This document shows positions 1 through 7,790 of a stretch of DNA of 64,000 nucleotides, piece by piece. Under the pieces are notes generated by a model. The model ran no database searches and had not been told where the DNA came from. It worked only from the letters and a program-made list of their open reading frames with translations. Position numbers and translations under genes: made by a program. Positions within the stretch are counted from its first letter, which is position 1. Every line of letters starts with the position of its first letter. The DNA is taken from contig CAJTUE010000003.1 of NCBI GenBank assembly GCA_910579775.1, positions 124,001-188,000 of the forward strand, in the 5' to 3' direction. This DNA is from an uncultured Oscillospiraceae bacterium. GTDB lineage: Bacteria; Bacillota; Clostridia; Oscillospirales; Oscillospiraceae.

Positions 1-95
1 TAGCGGAAGGTAGTGGACTGAACGATAGGGATGTTACGCGGCTCCCCGTTTTCCGGGGTGTAGCCCCCGTGGATGCAGACGGTGTCTCGGTTCAT
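1..95 (-). CDS. Cys/Met metabolism PLP-dependent enzyme, N-terminal 31 codons (cut by window edge)
   Basis: The minus strand from the ATG at 95 opens MNRDTVCIHGGYTP and continues IPIVQSTTFR to the window edge. This is the N-terminal signature of the cystathionine gamma-synthase / O-acetylhomoserine sulfhydrylase family, pyridoxal-phosphate enzymes that make or rearrange sulfur amino acids. A strong Shine-Dalgarno (GGAGG, complement of about 104-108) lies 8-9 bases before the ATG and a sigma-A promoter sits just upstream. Which member of the family it is cannot be decided from 31 residues; O-acetylhomoserine sulfhydrylase is my best guess. The PLP lysine and the rest of the gene lie outside the window. 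The short leader leaves no room for a SAM riboswitch or T-box. Confidence 0.8.
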   Translation of the reverse strand, partial: MNRDTVCIHGGYTPENGEPRNIPIVQSTTFR

Positions 96-129
96 GGCAG
101 CGGCCTCCTTTTTCTTACTCGGTGGGGCC

Positions 130-158
130 ATTATAGCACGGTAAAACGGGAAAGACAA
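130..158 (-). promoter_or_regulatory. Sigma-A promoter of the Cys/Met enzyme gene
   Basis: On the minus strand, -35 TTGTCT (153-158) is followed by a 17-base spacer and a perfect -10 TATAAT (130-135), about 35 bases upstream of the start codon at 95. Confidence 0.7.
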
Positions 159-205
159 GCGAAATGTAGCGCGGCGCGCTCTGGGGATATCCCTTGCCCC
201 TCCCA

Positions 206-234
206 TTGCATTTTTCCTTCACCTATGGTAGAAT
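206..234 (+). promoter_or_regulatory. Sigma-A promoter of the DEAD-box helicase gene
   Basis: TTGCAT (206-211), a 17-base spacer and TAGAAT (229-234). It places the transcript start about 30 bases before the ATG at 273 and argues against the upstream in-frame starts. Confidence 0.6.
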
Positions 235-272
235 ACTTCCAAATCCCATTTTATACAAAGGATGTTTGCGAT

Positions 273-1451
273 ATGGAGATCAACGGCGAGCAAGTAAACG
301 AGATACAGGACTACAAGGACATGGGCCTCTCCCCCGCCCTCATGGCGGCCATCGACAAGAAGGGCTACGTCACCGCCACCCCCATCCAGGTGGGGGCCAT
401 CCCGCCCTTTATGGAGTGGAAGGACGTGATCGCCAAGGCCCCCACGGGCACGGGCAAGACCTTCGCCTTCGGCATTCCCATGGTGGAGCACACCGACCCG
501 GAGAGCGACTATGTCTCCTCGGTGGTCCTGGCCCCCACCCGGGAGCTGGCCATCCAGATCCAGGACGAGCTGCGGGACCTGTGCGCCTTTAAGGAGGGCG
601 TGCGGGTGGTGTGCCTCTACGGCGGCGCCCCCATTGAAAAACAAATTCAAGCGCTCAAGAAAAAGCCCCAGATCGTGGTCGCCACGCCCGGGCGGCTCAT
701 GGACCATATGAAGCGGCGCACGGTGCGGCTGGACCAAGTAGAAACCGTGGTGCTGGACGAGGCGGACCGGATGCTGGACATGGGCTTCATCCGAGACGTG
801 ACCCACATCCTCGACCTCATGCCCCAGCGCAAAAACCTGGGCATGTTCTCCGCCACCATCTCCCGGGAGGTGCTGGATATCTCCTGGGTCTACCAGCGCG
901 ATCCGGTGGAGATCACCGTCCAAGCCGTGGCGGGCAACAAGCCGGACATCCAACAGTACCGCATCGACGTAGACCGGGGAGATAAATTGGACATTACCGT
1001 CCAGCTTCTCAACGCCGGGGGCTATGAGCGGGCCATCGCTTTTTGCAACACCAAGAACATGACCGACCGGCTGGCCTCCCTTCTCCGCATGAACGGCGTC
1101 CAAGCCGACGCCATCCACGGCGACATCCAGCAGCGGGTACGGGAGAAGGTGCTCAAGACCTTCCGGGACGGCAAGCTCCGGGTGCTGGTAGCCACCGACG
1201 TGGCTGCCCGGGGGCTGGACATCGACGACGTGGACGCGGTGTTCAACTACGACGTGCCCGACGAGAACGAATACTACGTCCACCGCATCGGCCGCACCGG
1301 ACGGGCCAAACGCCACGGCGTGGCGTACACCCTGGTCAGCAGCGTCACCGAGAGCCTGAAAATGGACGACATTCAAAAGGGCACCCAAAACAAGGTCCTG
1401 CCCCTGAAATACGAAAACGGCGTGCTGCTGGAGCTGGAAGAAGAGAAATAA
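273..1451 (+). CDS. DEAD-box ATP-dependent RNA helicase
   Basis: A 392-residue superfamily 2 RNA helicase that uses ATP to unwind short RNA duplexes, acting in ribosome assembly or RNA turnover. The motifs appear in order: Q-motif around residues 17-39 (ending TPIQ), Walker A APTGTGKT at 56-63, PTREL at 88-92, DEAD at 162-165, SAT near 200, and HRIGRTGR in the C-terminal RecA-like domain. There is almost nothing after the helicase core, so it is a minimal form without the RNA-binding tail of DbpA or CsdA. I chose ATG 273 because AAAGGA lies about 10 bases upstream and the promoter ends at 234; the open frame back to 69 crosses the promoter. It converges with cinA across a palindromic repeat. 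Confidence 0.95.
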   Translation: MEINGEQVNEIQDYKDMGLSPALMAAIDKKGYVTATPIQVGAIPPFMEWKDVIAKAPTGTGKTFAFGIPMVEHTDPESDYVSSVVLAPTRELAIQIQDELRDLCAFKEGVRVVCLYGGAPIEKQIQALKKKPQIVVATPGRLMDHMKRRTVRLDQVETVVLDEADRMLDMGFIRDVTHILDLMPQRKNLGMFSATISREVLDISWVYQRDPVEITVQAVAGNKPDIQQYRIDVDRGDKLDITVQLLNAGGYERAIAFCNTKNMTDRLASLLRMNGVQADAIHGDIQQRVREKVLKTFRDGKLRVLVATDVAARGLDIDDVDAVFNYDVPDENEYYVHRIGRTGRAKRHGVAYTLVSSVTESLKMDDIQKGTQNKVLPLKYENGVLLELEEEK

Positions 1452-1481
1452 CGAAACGGACGGCGTGTTTGTGGCAGCAAT

Positions 1482-1534
1482 GACAGAGGGACGGTTCTTC
1501 CTGTCGATATGACAGAAGAACCGTCCCTGCTGTC
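1482..1534. repeat. Interspersed palindrome (GGGACGG family), likely bidirectional terminator
   Basis: Two 24-base arms, 1482-1505 and 1511-1534, form a nearly perfect inverted repeat around a 5-base loop. The core GGGACGGTTCTTC is bounded by GACAG/CTGTC. It lies between the convergent helicase and cinA genes. The same core recurs at 16251-16299 and 28972-29002, and in part at 14724, 15677 and 21498. Confidence 0.75.
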
Positions 1535-1567
1535 TTGTTGCGGACCGGTCGTCCGGGAACCCCCAGC

Positions 1568-2833
1568 CTACACCTTCAGTTCTGAAGGGAGCCCCGCCAG
1601 ATACCGCCTTGTCATGTCGAAGGCGTGGTGGGCGGCGGTGGTGCGCACCCGGTCGCGGCTCTGGCCCAGGTGGAGCTCCCGGCAGAAGGTCCCTTCGGGA
1701 GTCGCCAGCGCCACATAGACCAGCCCCACCGGGTTGCCCCGCTCGTCGGAGTCCGGCCCGGCCACGCCGGTGGCAGAGACGGCCAGGTCGCTGCCAAAAA
1801 CGGTCCGCGCCCCCTCCGCCATGGCTCTGGCCACCTCTTCGCTCACCGCGCCCTTCTCGTCCAGCAGTGTTTGAGGCACACCCAGCAGACCGCGCTTGAC
1901 CTCGCTCCAATAGGTCACCGCACCGCCCTCGAACGCCGCCGACGCGCCGGGCAGATCGGTGAGCCGCTTGGCAATGAGCCCGCCGGTACAGCTTTCCGCG
2001 CAGGAGAGAGTCAGCCCCTTCTCCTTCAACGCCGCCAAAACGACCTCCTCCAGGCTGTCCACGTCCGCGCCGTAGATCAGGTCGCCAAAGATGGCCCGGA
2101 CCTCTTCCTCCACAGGGGCAATGAGGGCGTCTGCCTCAGCGTCGCTCTCCGCCTTGGCGGTGATGCGCAGCTCCACCTCCCCCGTCTTGGCGTAGGGAGC
2201 CAGGGTGGGGTTGGTGAGCGCGTTCATCCGATCCCGAAGCCGCGCCTCTACCGCCGATTCTCCCATACCGAAAAGCTTGAGCGTGCGGGAGCGGATGGTC
2301 TCCCCGGACAGCTTCTGCAGATAGGGGACCACGTGGGCGCAAAACATGGGCTCGCACTCTCTGGGCGGGCCGGGGAGCATCACCACATGGCAGCCGTCCG
2401 CCTCGAAAATGCACCCCGGCGCAGTGCCCCAGTCGTTTGGGAGAATGACGCACCCATCGGGGAACATGGCCTGTTGGAGGTTATTCTCCGGCATGGGAGC
2501 TCCATGGAGATTTTGTTCAAAATAGTCCCGGATGCGCTCCGCGCTCTCCTCGTGGAACACCAGCTTTTTGCCAAAGGCCGCCGCCAGCGTCTGCTTGGTG
2601 AGGTCGTCGCAGGTGGGGCCCAGGCCCCCGGTGGTGATGATGATGTCCGCCCGGCCTTTTGCGATGTCCACCGCCCGGCGCAGCCGCTCCGGGTTGTCTC
2701 CGACCACCGTCTGGTAGTAGACGTTCATCCCTAACTTGGAAAGCTCCCGGGACAAAAATCGGGCATCGGTGTTCAAAATATTGCCCAGCAGCAGCTCGGT
2801 ACCCACCGAAATCAGCTCCGCGTTGTGGCTCAT
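1568..2833 (-). CDS. cinA: CinA family protein (MoaB-like domain plus nicotinamide-nucleotide amidase)
   Basis: 421 residues. The N-terminal part (about 1-165) is the MoaB/Mog-like fold that in CinA hydrolyses ADP-ribose-type pyrophosphates; it contains the family opening ISVGTELLLGNILNTDA. The C-terminal part (about 265-415) is the PncC-type amidase, with SCAESCTGGLIA and SATGVAGPDS, which converts NMN to NaMN in pyridine-nucleotide salvage. The competence link of the name comes from streptococci and is not implied here. Start at 2833 is set by GGAGG (complement 2841-2846); a further in-frame ATG at 2884 would place that ribosome site inside the gene. Full family length and no missing motif. 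Confidence 0.93.
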   Translation of the reverse strand: MSHNAELISVGTELLLGNILNTDARFLSRELSKLGMNVYYQTVVGDNPERLRRAVDIAKGRADIIITTGGLGPTCDDLTKQTLAAAFGKKLVFHEESAERIRDYFEQNLHGAPMPENNLQQAMFPDGCVILPNDWGTAPGCIFEADGCHVVMLPGPPRECEPMFCAHVVPYLQKLSGETIRSRTLKLFGMGESAVEARLRDRMNALTNPTLAPYAKTGEVELRITAKAESDAEADALIAPVEEEVRAIFGDLIYGADVDSLEEVVLAALKEKGLTLSCAESCTGGLIAKRLTDLPGASAAFEGGAVTYWSEVKRGLLGVPQTLLDEKGAVSEEVARAMAEGARTVFGSDLAVSATGVAGPDSDERGNPVGLVYVALATPEGTFCRELHLGQSRDRVRTTAAHHAFDMTRRYLAGLPSELKV

Positions 2834-2902
2834 GCTCCCGCCTCCTTTAGGGATAGTATAGCACGGTTTTGCGGTGTTGACCACACAAAACCCTCCCGCC
2901 CC

Positions 2903-2931
2903 TTGCTTTTTCCCGCCTCTTCCCGTATAAT
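2903..2931 (+). promoter_or_regulatory. Sigma-A promoter of the yifB/comM-like gene
   Basis: TTGCTT (2903-2908), a 17-base spacer and a perfect TATAAT (2926-2931), followed by the AGGAGGGAGGG ribosome-binding region and the ATG at 2971. Confidence 0.75.
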
Positions 2932-2970
2932 GGGGAAAATGGTGTTCAGGAGGGAGGGAAGAAAGGTCAA

Positions 2971-4497
2971 ATGGTGTCCAAAATACGTTCCCTGGGGCTT
3001 CAGGGGGTCAGCGGTTACGAGGTCTCTACCGAGTGCGATCTGTCCGGTGGGCTGCCCAACTTTGACATCGTCGGCCTGCCCGACGCCGCCGTGAAGGAGG
3101 CCCGGGACCGGGTTCGCGCCGTCATCAAAAACTGTGGCTTTACCTTTCCCGTCTCCCGCATTACCATCAATCTGGCCCCCGCCGACCGCCGCAAGGCGGG
3201 GACAGTCTACGACCTGCCCATCCTGGTCGGCATTCTGGTGTCCGGAGGCCAGCTGCCCGCCCCCGAGGAGGACGCCGCCCTGGTGGGCGAGCTGTCCCTC
3301 AGCGGCCAGCTGCGGCCCATCACCGGGATGCTCCCTATGGCCATGGCCGCGGCCCGGGCAGGGATCAAGCATCTTTACGTTCCCGCCGACTCCGCCGCCG
3401 AGGCCACACTGGCAAAAGGCCCTGCCGTCTATCCCGTCCACGACATGGGCCAGCTGGCCCGCCACCTGCGGGGGGATGAGCGGATCGAGCCAGCGCCGGT
3501 GTGGACGCCGCCAGCCGCCGACCGCGAAGGCCCCGACTTCAGCCAGGTCAAGGGCCAGCACGCGGCCAAACGCGCCCTGGAGATCGCCGCCGCTGGCGGC
3601 CACAACCTTCTGATGTCCGGCCCTCCCGGCTCAGGAAAAAGTATGCTGGCCCGCCGCCTGCCCTCCATTCTTCCCGACCTGACCATGGACGAGGCCCTGG
3701 CCACCACCGAGATCTATTCCGTTCTGGGCCTCACCACTGCGGAGGAGCCGCTGATCGTCCACCGCCCCTTCCGGGCCCCTCATCACACCATCTCCAACAT
3801 GGGCATGGCGGGCGGCGGCAATCCGGTGCCCCGACCGGGAGAGATCTCCCTGGCCCATAACGGTGTTCTCTTTCTGGACGAGCTACCCGAATTCCACAAG
3901 GACGTCATCGAGGTCCTCCGCCAGCCCCTGGAGGAAGGAAGGGTCCAGATCAGCCGAGCCACCGCCACCGAGGTATTTCCCAGCCGCTTTATGCTGGTGT
4001 GCGCCATGAACCCCTGCAAGTGCGGCTGGTACGGCCACCCCTCCGGGCGGTGCAAATGCTCCCCAGGCGCGGTGGCAAAATACACCCAGAAGCTCTCCGG
4101 CCCCCTTCTGGACCGCATCGACCTCTTCATTGAGGTCCCCGCCATGGAGTTTGACGAGCTGGCCGCAAAGGATTCCAAAGAGGAATCATCTTCCGAAATT
4201 CGACAAAGAGTTAACGCCGCCCGCCGCATTCAGGTGGAGCGTACCGCAGGCAAAGGCGCAAGCTGCAACGCCCAGCTGGGCCCCGAGGAGCTGAAGGCCC
4301 ACTGCGCCCTCAGCGACGACTGCCAGGCCATGATGAAGTCCGCCTTCGAGCGGCTGGGACTCACCGCCCGCAGCTATGACCGCATCCTCCGGGTGGCCCG
4401 CACCATCGCCGACCTGGATGGAGCGGAGTGCATTGAACTGCCCCATCTGGCGGAGGCCCTGCAATACCGACAGCCGGCGGCGTGGATGTCCCGTTAA
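2971..4497 (+). CDS. YifB/ComM family Mg-chelatase-like AAA+ ATPase
   Basis: 508 residues with the full YifB/ComM layout: an N-terminal ChlI-like domain (1 to about 125, containing GLPDAAVKEARDRVRAA-like helices), a Mg_chelatase AAA+ module with Walker A GPPGSGKS near residue 217 and FLDELPEF as Walker B, and the C-terminal domain (AARSYDRILRVARTIAD-like, here TARSYDR, near 467). A CxCGWYGHPSGRCKC cysteine cluster, typical of the family, lies near residue 350. ComM is a hexameric branch-migration helicase that helps integrate DNA during natural transformation; most family members are uncharacterised. Its TAA stop (4495-4497) overlaps, through a palindromic TTAA, the stop of the convergent small gene. 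Confidence 0.93.
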   Translation: MVSKIRSLGLQGVSGYEVSTECDLSGGLPNFDIVGLPDAAVKEARDRVRAVIKNCGFTFPVSRITINLAPADRRKAGTVYDLPILVGILVSGGQLPAPEEDAALVGELSLSGQLRPITGMLPMAMAAARAGIKHLYVPADSAAEATLAKGPAVYPVHDMGQLARHLRGDERIEPAPVWTPPAADREGPDFSQVKGQHAAKRALEIAAAGGHNLLMSGPPGSGKSMLARRLPSILPDLTMDEALATTEIYSVLGLTTAEEPLIVHRPFRAPHHTISNMGMAGGGNPVPRPGEISLAHNGVLFLDELPEFHKDVIEVLRQPLEEGRVQISRATATEVFPSRFMLVCAMNPCKCGWYGHPSGRCKCSPGAVAKYTQKLSGPLLDRIDLFIEVPAMEFDELAAKDSKEESSSEIRQRVNAARRIQVERTAGKGASCNAQLGPEELKAHCALSDDCQAMMKSAFERLGLTARSYDRILRVARTIADLDGAECIELPHLAEALQYRQPAAWMSR

Positions 4498-4742
4498 AGG
4501 CACAAGGCCATCAGCCGCATACCAAGGCACAGGCCCATGTGGAAGATAAACGTCTTTTCTGTTGCCCCGCACTCCAGCGCGGCAAACCAGATCTTCTCCC
4601 CTTCCTCATCGCCCAACGCCGCGCACAAGCGTTCATATTCCGGCTCGGTGTCGGCCATCCTCTGCCGCATGATCGCCTCGTGCTTCAGATCGTTTTCTAC
4701 TGTCAGTTCATATAGGCTGTCCAACAGCTCTTCCATGTCCAT
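4494..4742 (-). CDS. Small helical protein of unknown function
   Basis: 82 residues, acidic and apparently all-helical, beginning MDMEELLDSLYELT and ending in a hydrophobic helix with FHMGLCLGMRLM. The Gly/Leu spacing of that last helix resembles small proteins found on clostridial mobile elements, but I cannot assign a family. The reading starts at ATG 4742 because GAGGTGG sits just upstream; an in-frame GTG at 4751 would overlap that site. It is transcribed from a near-consensus promoter divergent from the XRE regulator gene, and its stop codon overlaps the stop of the yifB gene. Membrane insertion of the last helix is possible but not clear. Confidence 0.7.
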   Translation of the reverse strand: MDMEELLDSLYELTVENDLKHEAIMRQRMADTEPEYERLCAALGDEEGEKIWFAALECGATEKTFIFHMGLCLGMRLMALCL

Positions 4743-4784
4743 GTGTGCCACCTCAATTTTGAGATTATTTTATTCTCAGTTTGG

Positions 4785-4812
4785 ATTATAGCACACTGTT
4801 TCTTTTCGTCAA
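4785..4812 (-). promoter_or_regulatory. Strong sigma-A promoter of the small gene, facing away from the XRE gene
   Basis: Minus strand TTGACG (4807-4812), a 16-base spacer and TATAAT (4785-4790). The -35 abuts the ribosome-binding site of the divergent regulator gene (AAGGGGG, 4811-4817), so a protein bound here would affect both genes. Confidence 0.75.
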
Positions 4813-4828
4813 GGGGGTAATGTGAAAA

Positions 4829-5050
4829 ATGTCGGATTTTGGGTCGCGGTTTCGGGAGCTGCGGAGGGAGCGAAAGCTCAATCAGGATGAAATGGGAGCA
4901 GTATTCGGTGTAACGCGGCGCACGATCTGTGCTTACGAACATGACACCCTCCACCCTGACTTCAAGGGCCTGCTGTTCATCGCGGAATACTTCGGGGTGT
5001 CCCTGGACTATCTTGTCGGCTGGTCGGACGAACGCGACGTGCGGCGGTAG
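4829..5050 (+). CDS. XRE/Cro-type helix-turn-helix regulator
   Basis: 73 residues that consist of little more than a Cro/CI DNA-binding domain: FRELRRERKLNQDEMGAVFG (helices 1-2), VTRRTICAYEHD (recognition helix region), and the standard closing helices LLFIAEYFGVSLDYLVG. There is no effector domain, so it probably acts as a dimer through the last helix. AAGGGGG lies 11 bases before the ATG. The gene is divergent from the small unknown gene at 4494-4742, whose promoter touches its ribosome-binding site. Autoregulation and control of that neighbour are the simplest inference. Confidence 0.88.
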   Translation: MSDFGSRFRELRRERKLNQDEMGAVFGVTRRTICAYEHDTLHPDFKGLLFIAEYFGVSLDYLVGWSDERDVRR

Positions 5051-5105
5051 CGGTGGATCCCAACCCCGCCCACTCCATTGTATCATGTAAAAAGAGGTAC
5101 ACATC

Positions 5106-6284
5106 ATGAAAGAAACCATCCTGTTGAAATTGGGCGAGATCGTCCTCAAGGGAGCCAACCGCCGCAGCTTTGAGGAAAAGCTGATGCACAACGCGAGGCG
5201 GCGGCTCAAGCCCTTCGGGAAGTTCAACGTCTACACCCGCCAGTCCACCGTCTATGTGGAGCCCCTGGACGAGACCTGCGACATGGACGGAGCCTACGCC
5301 GCCATGGAGCACCTCTTTGGCGTGGTGGGGCTGGCCCGCAGCTACCCCTGCGAAAAGACGGTAGAGGCCATGCGGGACGCCGCCCAGACCTATCTGGCAG
5401 ACAAGCTCAATGCCGCCAAGTCCTTCAAGGTGGAGTCCAAGCGCTCGGACAAGACCTTTCCTATGACCTCCATCCAACTGTCCCAGACGGTGGGCGGCGA
5501 CCTCCAGGATGCCTTCCCCCACCTGAAGGTAGACGTACACCACCCGGAGGTCACCGTCTATCTGGAGGTGCGTGACTTTGCCGCCTACGTCCACGCCGAC
5601 CCCGATCCCGGCGCGGGCGGACTGCCCGTAGGCATCGGCGGGCGGGCGGTGTGCCTGCTGTCGGGGGGGATCGACTCCCCTGTGGCCGCCTATATGATGA
5701 CCAAGCGGGGCCTGGGGCTGGAGATGGTCCACTTCTTCTCCTACCCCTACACCTCCGAGGCCGCCAAGGAGAAGGTCTTTGACCTGACCCGGAAGCTGGT
5801 GCCCTGGTGTGGGCGGCTCACCGTCCACGTGGTGCCCTTCACCAAGATCCAGGAGGAAATGCGCCGCGTTGTCCCCGAGGAATACTTCACCCTGGTCATG
5901 CGCCGCTTTATGATGCGGATCGCCGAGGCGGTGGCGGAGCGCACCGGCTGCGGCGCGCTCATCACCGGGGAGAGCCTGGGCCAGGTGGCCAGCCAGACCA
6001 TGCAGGCTATGGCCTGTACCGGGGCGGTGTGTACCCTTCCCGTGTTTCGCCCCTTGGTGGGCATGGACAAGGAGGAGATCGTCCGCGTGGCGCGGAAGAT
6101 CGACACCTTTGAGACCTCTATTTTGCCCTATGAGGACTGCTGCACCGTCTTCACTCCCAAACACCCCAGGACCCGGCCCCAGCTGGACGAGGTGGTGGCC
6201 GCCGAGGCCGCTCTGGACATTGACGCTCTCGTCCAAGAGGCTGTAGACGGCATCGAACGGGTCTATTTCACCCCAGAAAAATAA
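5106..6284 (+). CDS. thiI: tRNA 4-thiouridine synthetase ThiI (no rhodanese domain)
   Basis: 392 residues. An N-terminal ferredoxin-like/THUMP region (about 1-165) binds tRNA and a PP-loop ATPase domain begins with LLSGGIDSPVAA (SGGIDS at 186-191). The enzyme adenylates U8 of tRNA and inserts sulfur to give 4-thiouridine; in some bacteria it also supplies sulfur for thiazole synthesis. A Cys pair at 345-346 in PYEDCC is at the place of the conserved catalytic cysteine. The C-terminal rhodanese domain of the enterobacterial enzyme is absent, as is usual in Firmicutes, so a cysteine desulfurase must hand over the persulfide directly. No desulfurase gene is adjacent here. The upstream gap is only 55 bases. 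Confidence 0.95.
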   Translation: MKETILLKLGEIVLKGANRRSFEEKLMHNARRRLKPFGKFNVYTRQSTVYVEPLDETCDMDGAYAAMEHLFGVVGLARSYPCEKTVEAMRDAAQTYLADKLNAAKSFKVESKRSDKTFPMTSIQLSQTVGGDLQDAFPHLKVDVHHPEVTVYLEVRDFAAYVHADPDPGAGGLPVGIGGRAVCLLSGGIDSPVAAYMMTKRGLGLEMVHFFSYPYTSEAAKEKVFDLTRKLVPWCGRLTVHVVPFTKIQEEMRRVVPEEYFTLVMRRFMMRIAEAVAERTGCGALITGESLGQVASQTMQAMACTGAVCTLPVFRPLVGMDKEEIVRVARKIDTFETSILPYEDCCTVFTPKHPRTRPQLDEVVAAEAALDIDALVQEAVDGIERVYFTPEK

Positions 6285-6298
6285 CAAAGAACAGCGCA

Positions 6299-6326
6299 AG
6301 AGGACCGGCCCGCAGGCCGGTCCTCT
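6299..6326. terminator. Bidirectional terminator hairpin between thiI and the CorC gene
   Basis: A 12-bp stem, AGAGGACCGGCC pairing with its complement around a CGCA loop, between convergent genes. The T-tract is weak on both sides. Confidence 0.7.
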
Positions 6327-6344
6327 GTTCATTACGCGGGAAGG

Positions 6345-7616
6345 TCACTCTTCTTCAGCCGTCTCTTCCTCCCGGGCCACCTGAACATTGATCTCCAACA
6401 CCCGGCGGTGCTCGATCTTGGTGATGGTGACGTGGAGGTTTTCGTAGTCAAAGCTGTCCCCCTCCTCGGGGATGCGGCCAATCTGCTCCAGCACCCAGCC
6501 GGACACCGTAGCGCTGTCGCACTCGCCCTTGAGGGAGAACAGCTCATAGAGGTCGCTGAGGTCGGCGGAGCAGGCGATGGTATAGGACCCGTCGGCGTTT
6601 CTATGAAAGGTCTCTATGACCTCGTCGTGCTCGTCCCAGATCTCGCCCACCAACTCCTCCAAAATATCCTCCAGGGTCACGATCCCCTCGGTGCCGCCGT
6701 ACTCGTCCACCACCACGACCATATGGTTCTTGCTGGCCTGAAGAACCCGCATCAGGTCGGAAATTTTCGTCCCCGGCGTGGTACAGATCACCTCGCCGTA
6801 GATGGCGGAGAGGTCGGTCAGCCCCCGGTAGCGGGCGGCATAGAAGTCCTTTTCATGTATGATGCCGATGATGGAGTCAATGGTCTCCCGGTATACCGGC
6901 AGGCGGGAATACCCCGTTTGAACAAAGCGGATGGCCAACTCCTCGGGGGTGATATCCTCGGGAACAGCCTCGATATCCACCCGGGGGGTGAGGATCTCCC
7001 CCACCTCCAGATCGTCAAACTCAATGGCGGCGCGGATGAGCTGGCTCTCGTGGGCGTCCAGGCCGCCCTCGTCCTCCGCCTGCTCCACCATGGCGGTGAT
7101 CTCCTCGTCGGTAATGCCGCTGTCCTCCGGGGCCTGAAACAGCTTGGACATAGCGTTTTTCAGCTTAGTAAAGAGAAATGCTAACGGAGTAAACACCTTC
7201 ACCAGCAGGCCCATGATAGGGGTGGAGAACATGGCAAAGCTCTCAGGCCGTTCCTTGGCAATGCTCTTGGGGGTGACCTCTCCGAAAATGAGCACCAGCA
7301 AGGTGAGCACCACCGTGGACACTGTGGGACCGTAAGCCCCGCCCAGCAGTCCGGTAAAAAACACCGTAGCCACGGTGGTAGCCGAGATGTTCACGATGTT
7401 GTTGCCGATGAGGATGGTGGTGATGAGCTTGTCGTAATCCTCCGCCAGAACCAAGCACTTCCCGGCCCTCCTGGCCTTAGCGCCATCGCTGTCCGCCCAA
7501 CTTTTCAGGCGGATCTTATTCAAGGAAGAAAAGGCAGTCTCGGTGGCGGAGAAAAAGGCGGACAGCATCAGCAGCACCAAAAGCGCCGCCACCATCATAA
7601 TACTGGGTATGTCCAT
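6345..7616 (-). CDS. CNNM/CorC (HlyC) family membrane protein with CBS pair
   Basis: 423 residues in the order of the CorC/YfjD family: a DUF21 transmembrane domain (1 to about 190; four hydrophobic segments, with the family motif FFSATETAFSSLN near the start and FGEVTPKSIAKE), a pair of CBS domains (about 200-320, including EYGGTEGIVTLEDILEELVG), and a C-terminal CorC_HlyC domain (about 335-415). Such proteins act in the cytoplasmic membrane in Mg2+ (or Co2+) efflux and homeostasis, with ATP or cations sensed by the CBS pair. The older haemolysin label is misleading. AGGAG lies upstream of the ATG, and the gene has its own promoter. Confidence 0.93.
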   Translation of the reverse strand: MDIPSIMMVAALLVLLMLSAFFSATETAFSSLNKIRLKSWADSDGAKARRAGKCLVLAEDYDKLITTILIGNNIVNISATTVATVFFTGLLGGAYGPTVSTVVLTLLVLIFGEVTPKSIAKERPESFAMFSTPIMGLLVKVFTPLAFLFTKLKNAMSKLFQAPEDSGITDEEITAMVEQAEDEGGLDAHESQLIRAAIEFDDLEVGEILTPRVDIEAVPEDITPEELAIRFVQTGYSRLPVYRETIDSIIGIIHEKDFYAARYRGLTDLSAIYGEVICTTPGTKISDLMRVLQASKNHMVVVVDEYGGTEGIVTLEDILEELVGEIWDEHDEVIETFHRNADGSYTIACSADLSDLYELFSLKGECDSATVSGWVLEQIGRIPEEGDSFDYENLHVTITKIEHRRVLEINVQVAREEETAEEE

Positions 7617-7672
7617 GTGGACAAATCAACTCCTATGTTTCAAGTTTCCCGGTAAAATACCGAGTTTAGGGG

Positions 7673-7701
7673 ATTATAGCATATGTAGCGCCAATGCGCA
7701 A
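7673..7701 (-). promoter_or_regulatory. Sigma-A promoter of the CorC-family gene
   Basis: Minus strand TTGCGC (7696-7701), 17-base spacer, TATAAT (7673-7678). A small hairpin (CGGTA-TTT-TACCG) lies in the short leader near 7650-7663. Confidence 0.65.
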
Positions 7702-7708
7702 GTACCCC

Positions 7709-7738
7709 TTGCCAAGGCCAAAGCCTTTATGATATACT
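7709..7738 (+). promoter_or_regulatory. Probable sigma-A promoter of the envelope gene set
   Basis: TTGCCA (7709-7714), an 18-base spacer and TATACT (7733-7738), about 50 bases before the ATG at 7791. It overlaps the -35 region of the divergent CorC promoter only loosely. Confidence 0.55.
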
Positions 7739-7790
7739 ATTATGTAGTATTATGGAAAGTCGTAACCATCCTCGAAAGGGGTGTTTGCCC

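Noticed and set aside
69..272. N-terminal extension of the DEAD-box helicase back to 69
   Set aside because: It would include the promoter hexamers at 206-234 and lies in the leader of the divergent gene; the Q-motif spacing is normal from ATG 273.
219..1910. 563-codon minus-strand frame opposite the helicase and cinA
   Set aside because: It is a GC-rich shadow: it crosses the cinA gene and the palindrome, has no family motif or ribosome site, and its residues are biased (many G, A, H, R, P).
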